The notes: generated by a model from the sequence alone, not told the origin. 64,000 bases of DNA from Flavobacterium saccharophilum (GCF_900142735.1 NZ_FRBY01000003.1:702214-766213); one strand, 5' to 3'. Counted from the stretch's first letter, positions 25,516-33,980 are shown. Numbers and translations are program-made.

Positions 25516-25561
25516 CCAAATCTTTGCAAACCTTTATGAGGAAAGTTTACAAAGATTTGGG
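25516..25561. terminator. Bidirectional hairpin
   Basis: CCAAATCTTTGCAAAC and GTTTACAAAGATTTGG face each other with one mismatch around a short loop, between convergent genes. The sequence belongs to the CTTTG-type repeats. Confidence 0.65.
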
Positions 25562-25576
25562 ACGCATTTCTCTGGT

Positions 25577-26113
25577 TTAGACCAAATTTGGATTTTTCAA
25601 TTCATACCAAACTTCAGATTCTCCTTCATATTCAAACGAATTGGTGTATTTCAAACCTAGTTTTTCGAGTATTCTTCTTGAATTTTCATTTCCTTCATCT
25701 GCGTACGCATAAAGTGCGTCTGCTTTCAATTCGTTAAAAGCATAATCCACAAAGACTTTCCCTGCTTCAGTAGCATATCCTTTTCCCCAGTGTTTCTCTA
25801 TAAAACGGTATCCAATTTCATAGAAATCTTTATGATTGTTGATTTCATTGGTAATGAATTTTATTCCGGACCAGCCTAAAAATTCATTTGTTTCTTTTAG
25901 AATGACAGCCCAACGACCTATTCCAAAATCTTTGTATTGCTGTTGAATATTTTCAATCATCGCAATACTTTCCTCTATAGTCGTCACTGGTTTTTTCCCT
26001 ACGAAAGTATGTACATTTGGATTCGAATCCAATTCAAACATCCCTTCTATATCAGAAAGTTCAAATTCCCTCAAAAGCAGACGTTCTGTTTCAATTGATT
26101 TCTTCATAAACAT
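25577..26113 (-). CDS. GNAT N-acetyltransferase (RimJ/RimL-like)
   Basis: An acetyl-CoA-dependent acetyltransferase of 178 aa. TERLLLREFELSDIEGMFEL is the RimJ-like N-terminus, and IGYRFIEKHWGKGYATEAG contains the acetyl-CoA pyrophosphate motif (QxxGxG/A type, here KHWGKGYA). ALYAYADEGNENSRRILEKLGL is the conserved substrate-end helix. The acceptor is unknown. Its 5' end overlaps the 3' end of the HAD gene upstream by 23 bp, so the two are translationally coupled. Starts at 26113 or 26107 are both possible. Confidence 0.88.
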   Translation of the reverse strand: MFMKKSIETERLLLREFELSDIEGMFELDSNPNVHTFVGKKPVTTIEESIAMIENIQQQYKDFGIGRWAVILKETNEFLGWSGIKFITNEINNHKDFYEIGYRFIEKHWGKGYATEAGKVFVDYAFNELKADALYAYADEGNENSRRILEKLGLKYTNSFEYEGESEVWYELKNPNLV

Positions 26114-26918
26114 AATTATTTAAGATATATTTTTGAACAACTTCAGCAACACCATTATCATTATTTGACGCGACAATTACATTCGCCCTGTCGCGCAATT
26201 CAGGTATCACATTATCAACCCAAACGCCTAAACCGGCATATTCGATCATAGTTAAATCATTTCCTGCGTTTCCGACCGCTATAATTTCACTTTGATGGAT
26301 GTTTAATTTCTCTGCTAAGATTTTTATACTTGCTGCTTTATCGATTCCATTTTGAGCTGCTTCAAGGAAAAACGGTTTTGACATTGCAATACTTAAATGA
26401 GGCATTGCTAATTTCAAATCCTGCTCTAGCCCTTTCAGATACGAAGGTTCTGCCAATAAAATACATTTTACAGCAGGTTTAGAAACGGCATCTTTAAAAC
26501 TTGGAACTTTAAGATGGGCTAATCCTGTGATTTCTTTTTCGATTTCAATATACTCCGAATCTGTTTCACTGATAATTTCATTATCCAGATACGTGATAAT
26601 ATGCGTTTTCATTTTCACACTATAATCGTATAATTCATGGATTTGTTCTACAGTCAGTTTTTGTTCAAATAAAACAAGATCATCTTTAACTGTACTAATT
26701 ATAGCACCGTTAAAGGAAATAATATAAGAATCATTCAAATCTAATTCCAGTTCTTTAGCATAAGCGGTCATGGCAGATGTTGGACGGCCAGAAGCCAAAA
26801 CCACATAAACGCCTTTTGCCTGCGCTTCAAGAAGTACTTTTTTATTTAATTCCGAAATCTTATGATCGTCTGTCAACAAGGTATCATCCATGTCGAGCAC
26901 TAACATTTTATACTGCAT
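26091..26918 (-). CDS. Cof-type HAD-IIB phosphatase
   Basis: A HAD hydrolase of 275 aa. Motif I is LDMDDTLLTDDHKIS (nucleophile about D9), motif II is LASGRP, and motif IV is AVGNAGNDLTMIEYAGLGV, all as in Cof-type IIB sugar-phosphate phosphatases. A C2 cap lies between motifs II and III. Likely substrates are sugar phosphates or a cofactor intermediate, not assignable. It overlaps the acetyltransferase by 23 bp and is probably co-transcribed with it. Confidence 0.88.
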   Translation of the reverse strand: MQYKMLVLDMDDTLLTDDHKISELNKKVLLEAQAKGVYVVLASGRPTSAMTAYAKELELDLNDSYIISFNGAIISTVKDDLVLFEQKLTVEQIHELYDYSVKMKTHIITYLDNEIISETDSEYIEIEKEITGLAHLKVPSFKDAVSKPAVKCILLAEPSYLKGLEQDLKLAMPHLSIAMSKPFFLEAAQNGIDKAASIKILAEKLNIHQSEIIAVGNAGNDLTMIEYAGLGVWVDNVIPELRDRANVIVASNNDNGVAEVVQKYILNNYVYEEIN

Positions 26919-26930
26919 ATTTTTTTGAGT

Positions 26931-27036
26931 TTTCAGTCTCAGTTTTCAGTAAAATGGGAACTGAAAATTGCGATTTATAACTTTTACTTGATTAACAACA
27001 ATCGGTTTTCTGTACTGAGACTGAAAACTGGGACTG
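26931..27036. repeat. Inverted repeat of the ACTGAAA family
   Basis: AGTTTTCAGTCTCAGTTTTCAG (left) faces TACTGAGACTGAAAACTGGGACTGAAG (right) across about 55 bp. Units are 6 or 7 bp long. It fills the gap between the HAD gene and the DUF2007 gene. Relatives lie at 27310-27347 and 57885-57935. Confidence 0.7.
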
Positions 27037-27045
27037 AAGACATTC

Positions 27046-27264
27046 TTAAATGCTCATTCTGAAATCTTCAATTACCGGATTCGCTTTTGCAAAATCGGTT
27101 TCCTGAATAAAAACTTCAACGGCCAAATCTGTTCCGCCAAAGCCTCCCAAACGAGCTGATTGAATATTATCTTTTTTTACGGTTTCTACTCCCGCTTCTT
27201 CTAATCTTTCCTGTAAAGCAATTGCTAAAACTTCACTCCCTGAAAACACCTTCATTAATCCCAT
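27046..27264 (-). CDS. DUF2007-type small protein, 72 aa
   Basis: A small cytosolic protein of the DUF2007 (putative signal-transducing) type. VFSGSEVLAIALQERLEEAGVETVKKDN and EVFIQETDFAKANPVIEDF show the short ferredoxin-like beta-alpha-beta fold of this family, in which a helix follows each strand. No enzyme motif. It is downstream of the DEAD-like gene on the same strand with an 86-bp gap holding another ACTGAAA-type repeat. Family call is from pattern memory. Confidence 0.7.
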   Translation of the reverse strand: MGLMKVFSGSEVLAIALQERLEEAGVETVKKDNIQSARLGGFGGTDLAVEVFIQETDFAKANPVIEDFRMSI

Positions 27265-27350
27265 GACATTTTATTTTATTGTTATTTTTTATTGTAGCTG
27301 ATTTACAAAGAACCAGTTTTCACTTCACACTGTAAACTGCGACTGATAAC

Positions 27351-28016
27351 TTATTCCTCCTCTTCGATTCCATCCTCTTCCTCGTCCAACTCCTCTTCTC
27401 CTTCTTCATCCATATCAAAGAAATAAGGTTCTAACAGGAATTTATCTGCCAGAATTTCGATGCGCTCTGTCAATATTTCAGCAAAGATGATACGTTGTGT
27501 TTTCGCGATACTGTTTGAAATACGCATGATTTTAGTTTCATTACGCAATCTCAAAATAGGATCCGCATCATCCAAAATCAACATTTTTAAGCGATTCACA
27601 TTGTATCCAGCGGTAGTAAACATATCACTCAGTTTGTTTGGCGTTCCAATTAAAACATCAACTCCTGTTGAAATATAGTTTTTATCGTAGTCCATATCGC
27701 CTTTGTCATGAACGCCGTAAACTTCAAGATTGGTATATTTTCCATATTTCTCGAAAAGAGCTTCCATCGCCAATACTTTTTCCTTGTCTTCCACAATAAT
27801 TAAAGCGCGTGGCGATTCTTCTGTATGTCCAGCCAATTGCTGAATTACATTCAATACGATCGTTGTCGATTTTCCGGTTCCTTTTGGAGAAACAATCATA
27901 CAGTCTGCACCACTTTTTATGGTTGAAAAAGTTTCCATCTGCAATATATTTGCTTCTGTCAAACCGTTTTCAATTAAGGCATCTTGTAACTTCTCGTTTA
28001 TTTTTTTTAGTTTCAT
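27351..28016 (-). CDS. Stand-alone DEAD-box-like RecA domain, 221 aa
   Basis: This resembles the first RecA domain of a DEAD-box RNA helicase. Walker A is seen as SPKGTGKST, motif Ia-like PRALIIVEDKEK, GTPNKLSD (motif Ib) and LILDDAD as the Walker B/DEAD position. The motif III place (usually SAT) reads FAEI. The second RecA domain, with motifs IV-VI, is absent, and the chain ends in a highly acidic tail (DMDEEGEEELDEEEDGIEEEE). It may still bind ATP, but unwinding is doubtful. Most full DEAD-box proteins exceed 370 aa. Confidence 0.78.
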   Translation of the reverse strand: MKLKKINEKLQDALIENGLTEANILQMETFSTIKSGADCMIVSPKGTGKSTTIVLNVIQQLAGHTEESPRALIIVEDKEKVLAMEALFEKYGKYTNLEVYGVHDKGDMDYDKNYISTGVDVLIGTPNKLSDMFTTAGYNVNRLKMLILDDADPILRLRNETKIMRISNSIAKTQRIIFAEILTERIEILADKFLLEPYFFDMDEEGEEELDEEEDGIEEEE

Positions 28017-28018
28017 TT

Positions 28019-28150
28019 TTTAATGCTTTAGGCTTTAGGCTATAAGCCGTAAGCTAAAATTATTTATATTTAAAATGCTATAAGCTTTAAGCAATAAGCT
28101 ATAGGCAAAAATTCTACATCGTTAATAGCTTAAAGCCTACAGCTTATTGC
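28019..28150. repeat. Heptad repeat of the GCTTTAG/GCTATAA family
   Basis: Heptad units GCTTTAG/GCTTTAG/GCTATAA/GCCGTAA/GCTAAAA, then GCTATAA/GCTTTAA/GCAATAA/GCTATAG are followed by the complementary TTAATAGC/TTAAAGC/CTACAGC/TTATTGC. It fills the gap between the response regulator and the DEAD-like gene. Confidence 0.75.
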
Positions 28151-28159
28151 GCGAAGCAC

Positions 28160-29323
28160 CTACTTGCTGGCAAACATTTTTACATCGGTTTCAGAAATTT
28201 CTGTTCCTCCTAAAATAATCAATCTTTCGACTACATTTCGAAGTTCACGGATATTTCCTGTCCAATCGTATTCCTGTAATAGTTTTATGGCTGGCTGTGA
28301 AAATACTTTCACTACATTTCCTTGTTCCGAAGCAATTTTCTCTGCAAAGTGTCTTATCAAAGCCGGGATATCATCTCGTCTTTCATTCAATGGCGGAACT
28401 TTAATTAAAATTACTGCCAAACGATGGTATAAATCTTCACGAAAACGACCTTCGGCAATTTCTGTTTTTAAATCTTTGTTGGTCGCCGCAACTACGCGAA
28501 CGTCAACTTTAATATCTTTTTCAGCACCAACTCTGGTAATCATACTTTCTTGTAAAGCACGTAACACTTTGGCTTGCGCCGAAAGACTCATATCTCCAAT
28601 TTCATCTAAGAAAATAGTTCCTTTGTCTGCTGCTTCAAACTTTCCGGCACGATCTTTCACCGCCGATGTAAAAGCACCTTTTACGTGACCAAACAATTCG
28701 CTTTCGATCAATTCACTCGGAATGGCAGCACAGTTTACTTCGATTAAAGGATAATTAGCACGCTCGCTTTTTTCGTGTAATTGATGTGCTACTAATTCTT
28801 TTCCAGTTCCATTTGGCCCCGTAATCAAAACTCTGGCTTCGGTTTGCGCCACTTTATCAATCATTAATTTAATATGACTGATAGCTTCGCTCTCCCCTAC
28901 CATTTCGTAGTTTTTGCTGACTTTTTTCTTTAAAATTTTATTCTCAACTACCAGTTGTTTTTTATCTAAAGCATTACGAACTGTATTCAATAAACGATTT
29001 AAATCCGGCGGTTTCGAGATATAATCAAAAGCGCCCAAACGCATCGTATGAATAGCAGTTTCCATATCACCATGACCAGAAATCATGACCATCGGAATTT
29101 CTGGTTTTATCTTTTTTACTTCTTCTAAGACTTCAACACCATCCATCTTTGGCATTTTGATATCACACAAAACCAAATCGTAATCGTTGTTTTTTATTTT
29201 ATCAAGTCCCACAGCACCATCTTCCGCCTCATCAACCTGATACGTATCATTTTCCTCTGATAAAATCTTTACCAACACGCGTCTGATCGCTGCTTCGTCT
29301 TCAATAATTAGTATCCTACTCAT
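28160..29323 (-). CDS. Sigma-54-type response regulator lacking the HTH
   Basis: An NtrC-class response regulator of 387 aa. The receiver domain (about 1-120) has the phosphorylatable Asp at D54 (LVLCDIKMP) and K at SKPPDL. The AAA+ domain (about 140-380) has Walker A GPNGTGKE, Walker B TIFLDEIGD and arginine-finger region FREDLYHRL. The sigma-54-contacting loop reads GAFTSA instead of GAFTGA. The chain ends about 25 aa after the AAA+ domain (GTEISETDVKMFASK), so the usual Fis-type DNA-binding domain is missing. The partner histidine kinase is not in the window. Confidence 0.88.
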   Translation of the reverse strand: MSRILIIEDEAAIRRVLVKILSEENDTYQVDEAEDGAVGLDKIKNNDYDLVLCDIKMPKMDGVEVLEEVKKIKPEIPMVMISGHGDMETAIHTMRLGAFDYISKPPDLNRLLNTVRNALDKKQLVVENKILKKKVSKNYEMVGESEAISHIKLMIDKVAQTEARVLITGPNGTGKELVAHQLHEKSERANYPLIEVNCAAIPSELIESELFGHVKGAFTSAVKDRAGKFEAADKGTIFLDEIGDMSLSAQAKVLRALQESMITRVGAEKDIKVDVRVVAATNKDLKTEIAEGRFREDLYHRLAVILIKVPPLNERRDDIPALIRHFAEKIASEQGNVVKVFSQPAIKLLQEYDWTGNIRELRNVVERLIILGGTEISETDVKMFASK

Positions 29324-29340
29324 TCTTCGTAATTTTCAAT

Positions 29341-29400
29341 TTTAAAAAATTCCAAAACCAACTATTGGAATTTGGAATTTCCCCGTAAGGGTTGGAATTT
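29341..29400. repeat. GGAATTT heptad repeat with nested CCCC/GGG hairpin
   Basis: ATTCCAAAACC and TTGGAATTTGGAATTT are followed by CCCCGTAAGGG and a further TTGGAATTT. The stop codon of the ABC permease gene overlaps its end. Relatives are at 30731, 33004, 21675 and 63425. Confidence 0.7.
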
Positions 29401-30715
29401 AATAATTTAGCCATCTATAAAGCTCCTTCCATGTTGGTTTTTTGCCATACATCAAAATACCAACACGGTAAATTTTTGCAGCAAACCAAACTACAAGGAA
29501 AAAGGTAGCAAACAATAATGATACCGAAATCGCAATTTGCCACCAAGGCACGCCAAACGGAATACGCATTAACATGACAATTGGTGACGTTAACGGAATC
29601 ATTGAAAATACTACCGCAACGGTTCCGTGTGGATCATTTACTACTGTAAAAAATCCTATGTAAACGCTTAAAATAAGCGGCATAATAATAGGCAAAAGAA
29701 ATTGTTGCGAATCGGTTTGATTGTCTACTGCTGCTCCAATTGCTGCATAAAACGAACTATACAAAAAGTAACCTCCGATAAAATAAACCACAAAACCAAT
29801 CAGGATACTGGCAATTGGTAAATTCCATAATTCACTAATGTACATTTGTGCTTTTCCTCCCATTTCATGTTGTGCCGATTGCATTAATTCAGGAGAAATT
29901 CTGGCTGTTGGTCCAACATTTACTCCGAAAAATGCCGAAGCTGCAAACATTAATCCAAGTCCAATGATGGCCCAAATCATAAATTGCAATATTCCTGCAA
30001 GCGAAGTTCCAACAATTTTACCAATCATTAATTGAAATGGTTTTACTGATGAAATTATGATTTCGATAATTCGGTTTGTTTTTTCTTCGATAACACTTCG
30101 CATCACCATGTTTCCATAAATGATAATGAACATCATTATCAAATATCCGAAAGCACCACCAATACCGATTTTGATTTCGTTTAATCCTTTTAAACTTTCT
30201 TCACCGGATGCTTTTGCCAAATGAATATTAACTTTAGCCTGAGCTTTCTGAATCGCAAGTGTATCTAAATTGGCTTTTTCCAGATTTAGTTTTGTGATCT
30301 TTCCTGCAATAACATCCTGTGTATTTTCAATAAAAGCAATACTCGGACTGTTATTCGAAATAAATTCTATTTTACTTTCTAAATCCTTTAAATTGTTTGT
30401 TTTTGGAATCACAATCAGACCACTAAAATCTTCCTTGGCAATACTGTCTTTCAAAGATTGTGTATCGATTTCAGACAAATTAAGGTATTTGTATTCTGCA
30501 TCTTTTTTATTCTGTTTTACAAAATCATCTGCAAATAACCCCGTTTCGTCGTGAATAGCAATTCGTTTAGTATCTGCTTTCATTGAACTCAAATACCCTA
30601 TAAAAACAGCAATTGCCACAAACAAAAGCGGACTCAAAAAAGTCATGACAACAAAAGACTTATTGCGGACTTTTGCAATAAATTCTCTTTTTATAATCAG
30701 CGAAATGATGCTCAT
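29399..30715 (-). CDS. ABC-2 type transporter permease (NatB-like)
   Basis: Inner-membrane half of an ABC exporter, about 438 aa. A first membrane helix (KSFVVMTFLSPLLFVAIAVFIG) is followed by a large extracytoplasmic domain (about 50-170), then about five helices (GYLIMMFIIIYGNMVMRSVIEEKTNRIIEIIISSVKPFQLMIGKIVG). The EEKTNRIIEIIISSVKP segment is the hallmark of the NatB/YhaP group, which exports Na+ or other small substrates. The ATG at 30715 is preferred to a TTG at 30733. The ATP-binding partner is just upstream. Confidence 0.88.
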   Translation of the reverse strand: MSIISLIIKREFIAKVRNKSFVVMTFLSPLLFVAIAVFIGYLSSMKADTKRIAIHDETGLFADDFVKQNKKDAEYKYLNLSEIDTQSLKDSIAKEDFSGLIVIPKTNNLKDLESKIEFISNNSPSIAFIENTQDVIAGKITKLNLEKANLDTLAIQKAQAKVNIHLAKASGEESLKGLNEIKIGIGGAFGYLIMMFIIIYGNMVMRSVIEEKTNRIIEIIISSVKPFQLMIGKIVGTSLAGILQFMIWAIIGLGLMFAASAFFGVNVGPTARISPELMQSAQHEMGGKAQMYISELWNLPIASILIGFVVYFIGGYFLYSSFYAAIGAAVDNQTDSQQFLLPIIMPLILSVYIGFFTVVNDPHGTVAVVFSMIPLTSPIVMLMRIPFGVPWWQIAISVSLLFATFFLVVWFAAKIYRVGILMYGKKPTWKELYRWLNY

Positions 30716-30730
30716 AAATATTTTAATTTT

Positions 30731-30781
30731 CAAATTCTAAATTCCAATTTTAAAACGTTCAAATTGGAATTTGGAATTTAT
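30731..30781. repeat. GGAATTT heptad inverted repeat
   Basis: CAAATTCTAAATTCC faces AAATTGGAATTTGGAATTT over a short spacer. It lies in the small gap between the ABC ATPase and permease genes, which share a strand. Confidence 0.65.
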
Positions 30782-30792
30782 TTTTTGGGATT

Positions 30793-31722
30793 TTAGTTTT
30801 TGCTCTCTGTAACCGTTTGAATGAAAATATCGTTTACACTTGGAATTTTTTCTACAAAATGTGTCACTTGTCCACGTTGCGTTAAAATATTCAATAACTC
30901 ATTTGGCGCAGCATCTCCAATTTGGATGTTTAATTTCAAATCATCATTTAGTGATTTAAAATTTGCTGGCGAAACCGTAAACTTCTGTGTAATATCATAC
31001 ATCAAACCTTCAACATTGCTTGTGAGGATTCCAACTTCGAAACTATTGGTTTTAAACTGACGTTTTACATCGCTCAGTTTTCCTTCAATTAATTTATTCG
31101 ATTTATGAATTAAAGCAATATGATCACAAAGCTCTTCCACACTTTCCATTCGGTGTGTCGAAAAAATAATCGTTGCACCCTGTTCTTTCAATGCCAAAAT
31201 TTCATCTTTAATAATATTGGCATTAACCGGGTCAAAACCAGAAAAGGGCTCGTCAAAAATCAGCAATTTAGGCTTATGCAAAACACAAACCACGAACTGA
31301 ATTTTCTGCGCCATTCCTTTTGAAAGCTCTTGAATCTTTTTGTTCCACCAACCCTGAATTCCCAAGCGGTCAAACCAATATTCCAATTGTACTTTTGCCT
31401 CGGCTTTAGAAAGTCCTTTCATCTGCGCCAGATACAAACATTGTTCTCCCACTTTCATAGAAGTATACAAACCTCTTTCCTCAGGCAAATAACCAATAGT
31501 CTGCACATGTTTGGGCTGCAATTTTTCTCCATCCAAAATAATCTCGCCACTATCTGGCAAAGTAATTTGATTGATGATTCGGATAAGGGAAGTTTTTCCA
31601 GCTCCATTCGGACCTAATAATCCGTAAATACTGCCCTTTGGCACATTTAATGAAACTTCGTTAAGCGCTACATAATCACCGTATTGTTTTACGACTTTAT
31701 GTACTTCGAGTAAGTTGCTCAT
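30793..31722 (-). CDS. ABC transporter ATP-binding protein (NatA-like)
   Basis: Cytosolic ATPase of the exporter, about 309 aa from 31722. Walker A GPNGAGKTS, the signature LSKGMAQK in place of LSGGQ, Walker B LLIFDEPFSGFDP and the switch His STHRMESVEE are all present. The extra 80 residues after the ATPase core are typical of the NatA-like DRA group. An upstream ATG at 31758 is possible but would add 12 residues; the conserved start SNLLEVHKVVKQYG favours 31722. The permease follows after the repeat, so they form one unit. Confidence 0.9.
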   Translation of the reverse strand: MSNLLEVHKVVKQYGDYVALNEVSLNVPKGSIYGLLGPNGAGKTSLIRIINQITLPDSGEIILDGEKLQPKHVQTIGYLPEERGLYTSMKVGEQCLYLAQMKGLSKAEAKVQLEYWFDRLGIQGWWNKKIQELSKGMAQKIQFVVCVLHKPKLLIFDEPFSGFDPVNANIIKDEILALKEQGATIIFSTHRMESVEELCDHIALIHKSNKLIEGKLSDVKRQFKTNSFEVGILTSNVEGLMYDITQKFTVSPANFKSLNDDLKLNIQIGDAAPNELLNILTQRGQVTHFVEKIPSVNDIFIQTVTESKN

Positions 31723-31815
31723 GCGATTTTTTAGATTTTCTGCGGTCAATTTGACCATTGTGGCTTTGCGCCTGTAAAAGTAAATAATTCACAGCGAATC
31801 TGAGTACTAATACGC

Positions 31816-31852
31816 AAAAAACCCATCCTAAATTTATGTTAGAATGGGTTTT
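31816..31852 (-). terminator. dnaJ-side terminator
   Basis: AAAAACCCAT and ATGGGTTTT form a stem, with TCTAA/TTAGA-type extension, followed by a T-rich stretch. It lies between dnaJ (upstream end at 31886) and the ABC ATPase start. Confidence 0.6.
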
Positions 31853-31885
31853 ATATTTATTTAAACATTTCTAAAAAAGTTTAGC

Positions 31886-32995
31886 TTATGAAAACATATC
31901 TTTTACTTTTTCAAAAAATGATTTTTCAGATTTTTCAGGACTTGGAACAAAGTGTTCGTCGTTAAGAGCATTTTCAAAGAATTGTTTTTGCTCTTTGTTC
32001 AACGTTTTTGGTGTCCAAACATTTACGTGAACCAGTAAATCTCCGCTTCCGTAACCATTAATACTTGGAATACCTTTTCCTTTTAATCTTAATATTTTAC
32101 CAGATTGAATTCCTTCTTCCAGTTTAATACGAACTTTTCCGTTGATTGCTTCGATATCTTTAGAAACACCTAAAACAGCCTCTGGAAAACTAATGTATAA
32201 ATCAAAGTGAATATTTTCACCTTCACGTTTCAAAAATTCGTGTTCTAGTTCCTCAATTGCAACAATCAAATCACCAGGAACACTGTTTCCTGGAGCATCA
32301 TTTCCTTTGTTAGAAACTTTCAATTGCATTCCGTCAACAACTCCTGCAGGAATTTTGATAGAAACCGTTTCATCTTCCAGAATCATTCCTTGTGCATCTG
32401 CTTCAGAAGGCCTTTTATCTAAAATTTGTCCAGAACCACCACAAGTAGGACATGTTGATGCAGATTGCATTCTTCCTAAAATTGTGTTGGTTACACGCAT
32501 TACCTGTCCCTGACCGTTACAAGTCGAACACGTTTTGTACGTTACACCTTTAGCCTGAACTTTACGTTTTACTTTTACTTTTTTCTCAACTCCATTTGCA
32601 ATTTCTTCTAAAGTCAATTTAACTTTAATTCGAAGATTACTTCCTTTAGCGCGACGAGGACCACCTCCGCCTCCACCGAAACCGCCAAATCCTCCACCAA
32701 AAATATCACCAAACTGACTGAAAATGTCATCCATATTCATACCACCATGACCACCGCCAAATCCGCCAGAACCATCAAATGCCTGATGTCCGTATTGATC
32801 GTATTTTGCTTTTTTGCTAGGATCGCTTAAAACTTCATAAGCTTCTGCCGCAAGTTTAAAATTTTCTTCTGCCTCTTTGTCGCCTGGATTTTTATCCGGG
32901 TGATATTTCAACGCACTTTTTCGGTAAGCTTTTTTTATTTCGGCAGCGTCAGCATTTTTTGAAATGCCTAGTATTTCGTAAAAATCTTTTTTCAT
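31886..32995 (-). CDS. dnaJ: Chaperone DnaJ
   Basis: Hsp40 co-chaperone of DnaK, 369 aa from the ATG at 32995 (MKKDFYEILGIS); a longer reading to 33013 is less likely. The J domain (1-70) includes HPDKNPGD with the HPD triad. A Gly/Phe-rich linker (GGFGGGHGG...) follows, then a zinc region whose CxxCxGxG repeats are reduced to CSTCNGQG and CPTCGGSG, two instead of four. The C-terminal substrate domain is complete. It follows grpE on the same strand with a 77-bp gap containing a GGAATTT repeat. The missing zinc repeats are usual in some Bacteroidota. Confidence 0.95.
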   Translation of the reverse strand: MKKDFYEILGISKNADAAEIKKAYRKSALKYHPDKNPGDKEAEENFKLAAEAYEVLSDPSKKAKYDQYGHQAFDGSGGFGGGHGGMNMDDIFSQFGDIFGGGFGGFGGGGGGPRRAKGSNLRIKVKLTLEEIANGVEKKVKVKRKVQAKGVTYKTCSTCNGQGQVMRVTNTILGRMQSASTCPTCGGSGQILDKRPSEADAQGMILEDETVSIKIPAGVVDGMQLKVSNKGNDAPGNSVPGDLIVAIEELEHEFLKREGENIHFDLYISFPEAVLGVSKDIEAINGKVRIKLEEGIQSGKILRLKGKGIPSINGYGSGDLLVHVNVWTPKTLNKEQKQFFENALNDEHFVPSPEKSEKSFFEKVKDMFS

Positions 32996-33003
32996 AATTA
33001 GGT

Positions 33004-33060
33004 TAAATTCCAAATAACAAACCCCAAATTCCAGTACTTAAAAAGCTGGATTTTAGAATT
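33004..33060. repeat. GGAATTT heptad repeat between grpE and dnaJ
   Basis: AAATTCCAAATAACAAACCC and CCAAATTCCAG face GCTGGATTTTAGAATTTT. A degenerate relative of the repeats at 29341 and 30731, inside an operon. Confidence 0.6.
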
Positions 33061-33072
33061 TTATTTGCATTT

Positions 33073-33651
33073 TTAGTTTCCAATAACCACTTTAGGGAAA
33101 CGAATAATTTTGTCTCCTAATTTGTATCCTTTTTCAATAACGTCAACAATTTTACCTTTCAATTTGTCAGAAGGCGCAGGAATTTGAGTAATTGCTTCAG
33201 CAAAGTCAGCATTAAAAGCATCACCTGATCTAACTTCAACTTGCTCTAAACCTTTAGCTAATAAAGTGCTTTTAAGTTTTTCGTGAATCAATTCAACTCC
33301 TTTTTTCAAATTTTCATCGTCAGACTTGTTGATCTCTACTGTCGCTCTGTCAAAATCGTCCAAAACAGGAAGCATTGCTAACAAAACTTCTTGGTTTGCT
33401 GTTTTAAACAGATCCATACGCTCTTTTGAAGTTCTTTTTTTGTAATTTTCAAATTCGGCAAATAATCTCAAAAATTTATCTTTTTCTTTTGCCAAGTCTT
33501 GAGCCAATTGCTCTTCAACACTTAATTCTTCAACAATTAATTGCTCACCGTTGGCATTGTTTTCTAACGTTACATCATCTAATTCCTGATCGAACTCTGT
33601 ATTTTCCGTAGTCATATTACTTTTATTTTTAAAAATATCTTTAAACTTCAT
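33073..33651 (-). CDS. grpE: Nucleotide exchange factor GrpE
   Basis: GrpE (192 aa) releases ADP from DnaK. The N-terminus is an acidic tail (about 12-50), then a long coiled-coil helix (AQDLAKEKDKFLRLFAEFENYKKRTSKERMDL), and a C-terminal beta domain (GDAFNADFAEAITQIPAPSDKLKGKIVDVIEKGYKLGDKIIRFPKVVIG) with the family signature. The ATG at 33651 agrees with the promoter box at 33674; a second ATG at 33615 would cut the basic MKFKDIFKNK start. It leads the grpE-dnaJ unit. Confidence 0.95.
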   Translation of the reverse strand: MKFKDIFKNKSNMTTENTEFDQELDDVTLENNANGEQLIVEELSVEEQLAQDLAKEKDKFLRLFAEFENYKKRTSKERMDLFKTANQEVLLAMLPVLDDFDRATVEINKSDDENLKKGVELIHEKLKSTLLAKGLEQVEVRSGDAFNADFAEAITQIPAPSDKLKGKIVDVIEKGYKLGDKIIRFPKVVIGN

Positions 33652-33673
33652 TTTTATTCTTTCTGTTGGATTG

Positions 33674-33681
33674 CAAAAGTA
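33674..33681 (-). promoter_or_regulatory. -7 box TACTTTTG of grpE-dnaJ
   Basis: On the minus strand this reads TACTTTTG; a TTGACA-like box lies upstream (CAA at 33703-33705) with 21 bp between. The spacing is close to the usual 19, giving a leader of about 17 nt. Confidence 0.65.
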
Positions 33682-33911
33682 CTGCCAAATCTCTTAAAAT
33701 GTCAAATTGTCACTTTATTAAAAATGAGAGGGTTAAAAAACTACAACAGCACCATAAAATTTAGTATAATTTTAAGACTATTACGTTATAGTTTATAGTA
33801 TATTTGGTATCCAAAATGAAAAACTAAATTATTACCTATCAAAATTGAATTTAAGGGTTGGCTTCGGCCTCATAAATAATTATTAATTCAAGTTTACCTT
33901 ATATTAAAAAA

Positions 33912-33940
33912 AAGCTTCGTCTTAAGAGACGAAGCTTTTT
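33912..33940. terminator. Strong hairpin between grpE promoter and tRNA-Trp
   Basis: AAGCTTCGTCT pairs perfectly with AGACGAAGCTT around TAAG, with A and T runs outside. It lies downstream of tRNA-Trp on the minus strand and may end its transcript. Confidence 0.8.
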
Positions 33941-33980
33941 TTATGCTTATCCCTACCTAAAACCTGAAAAGCGAAAAAAT

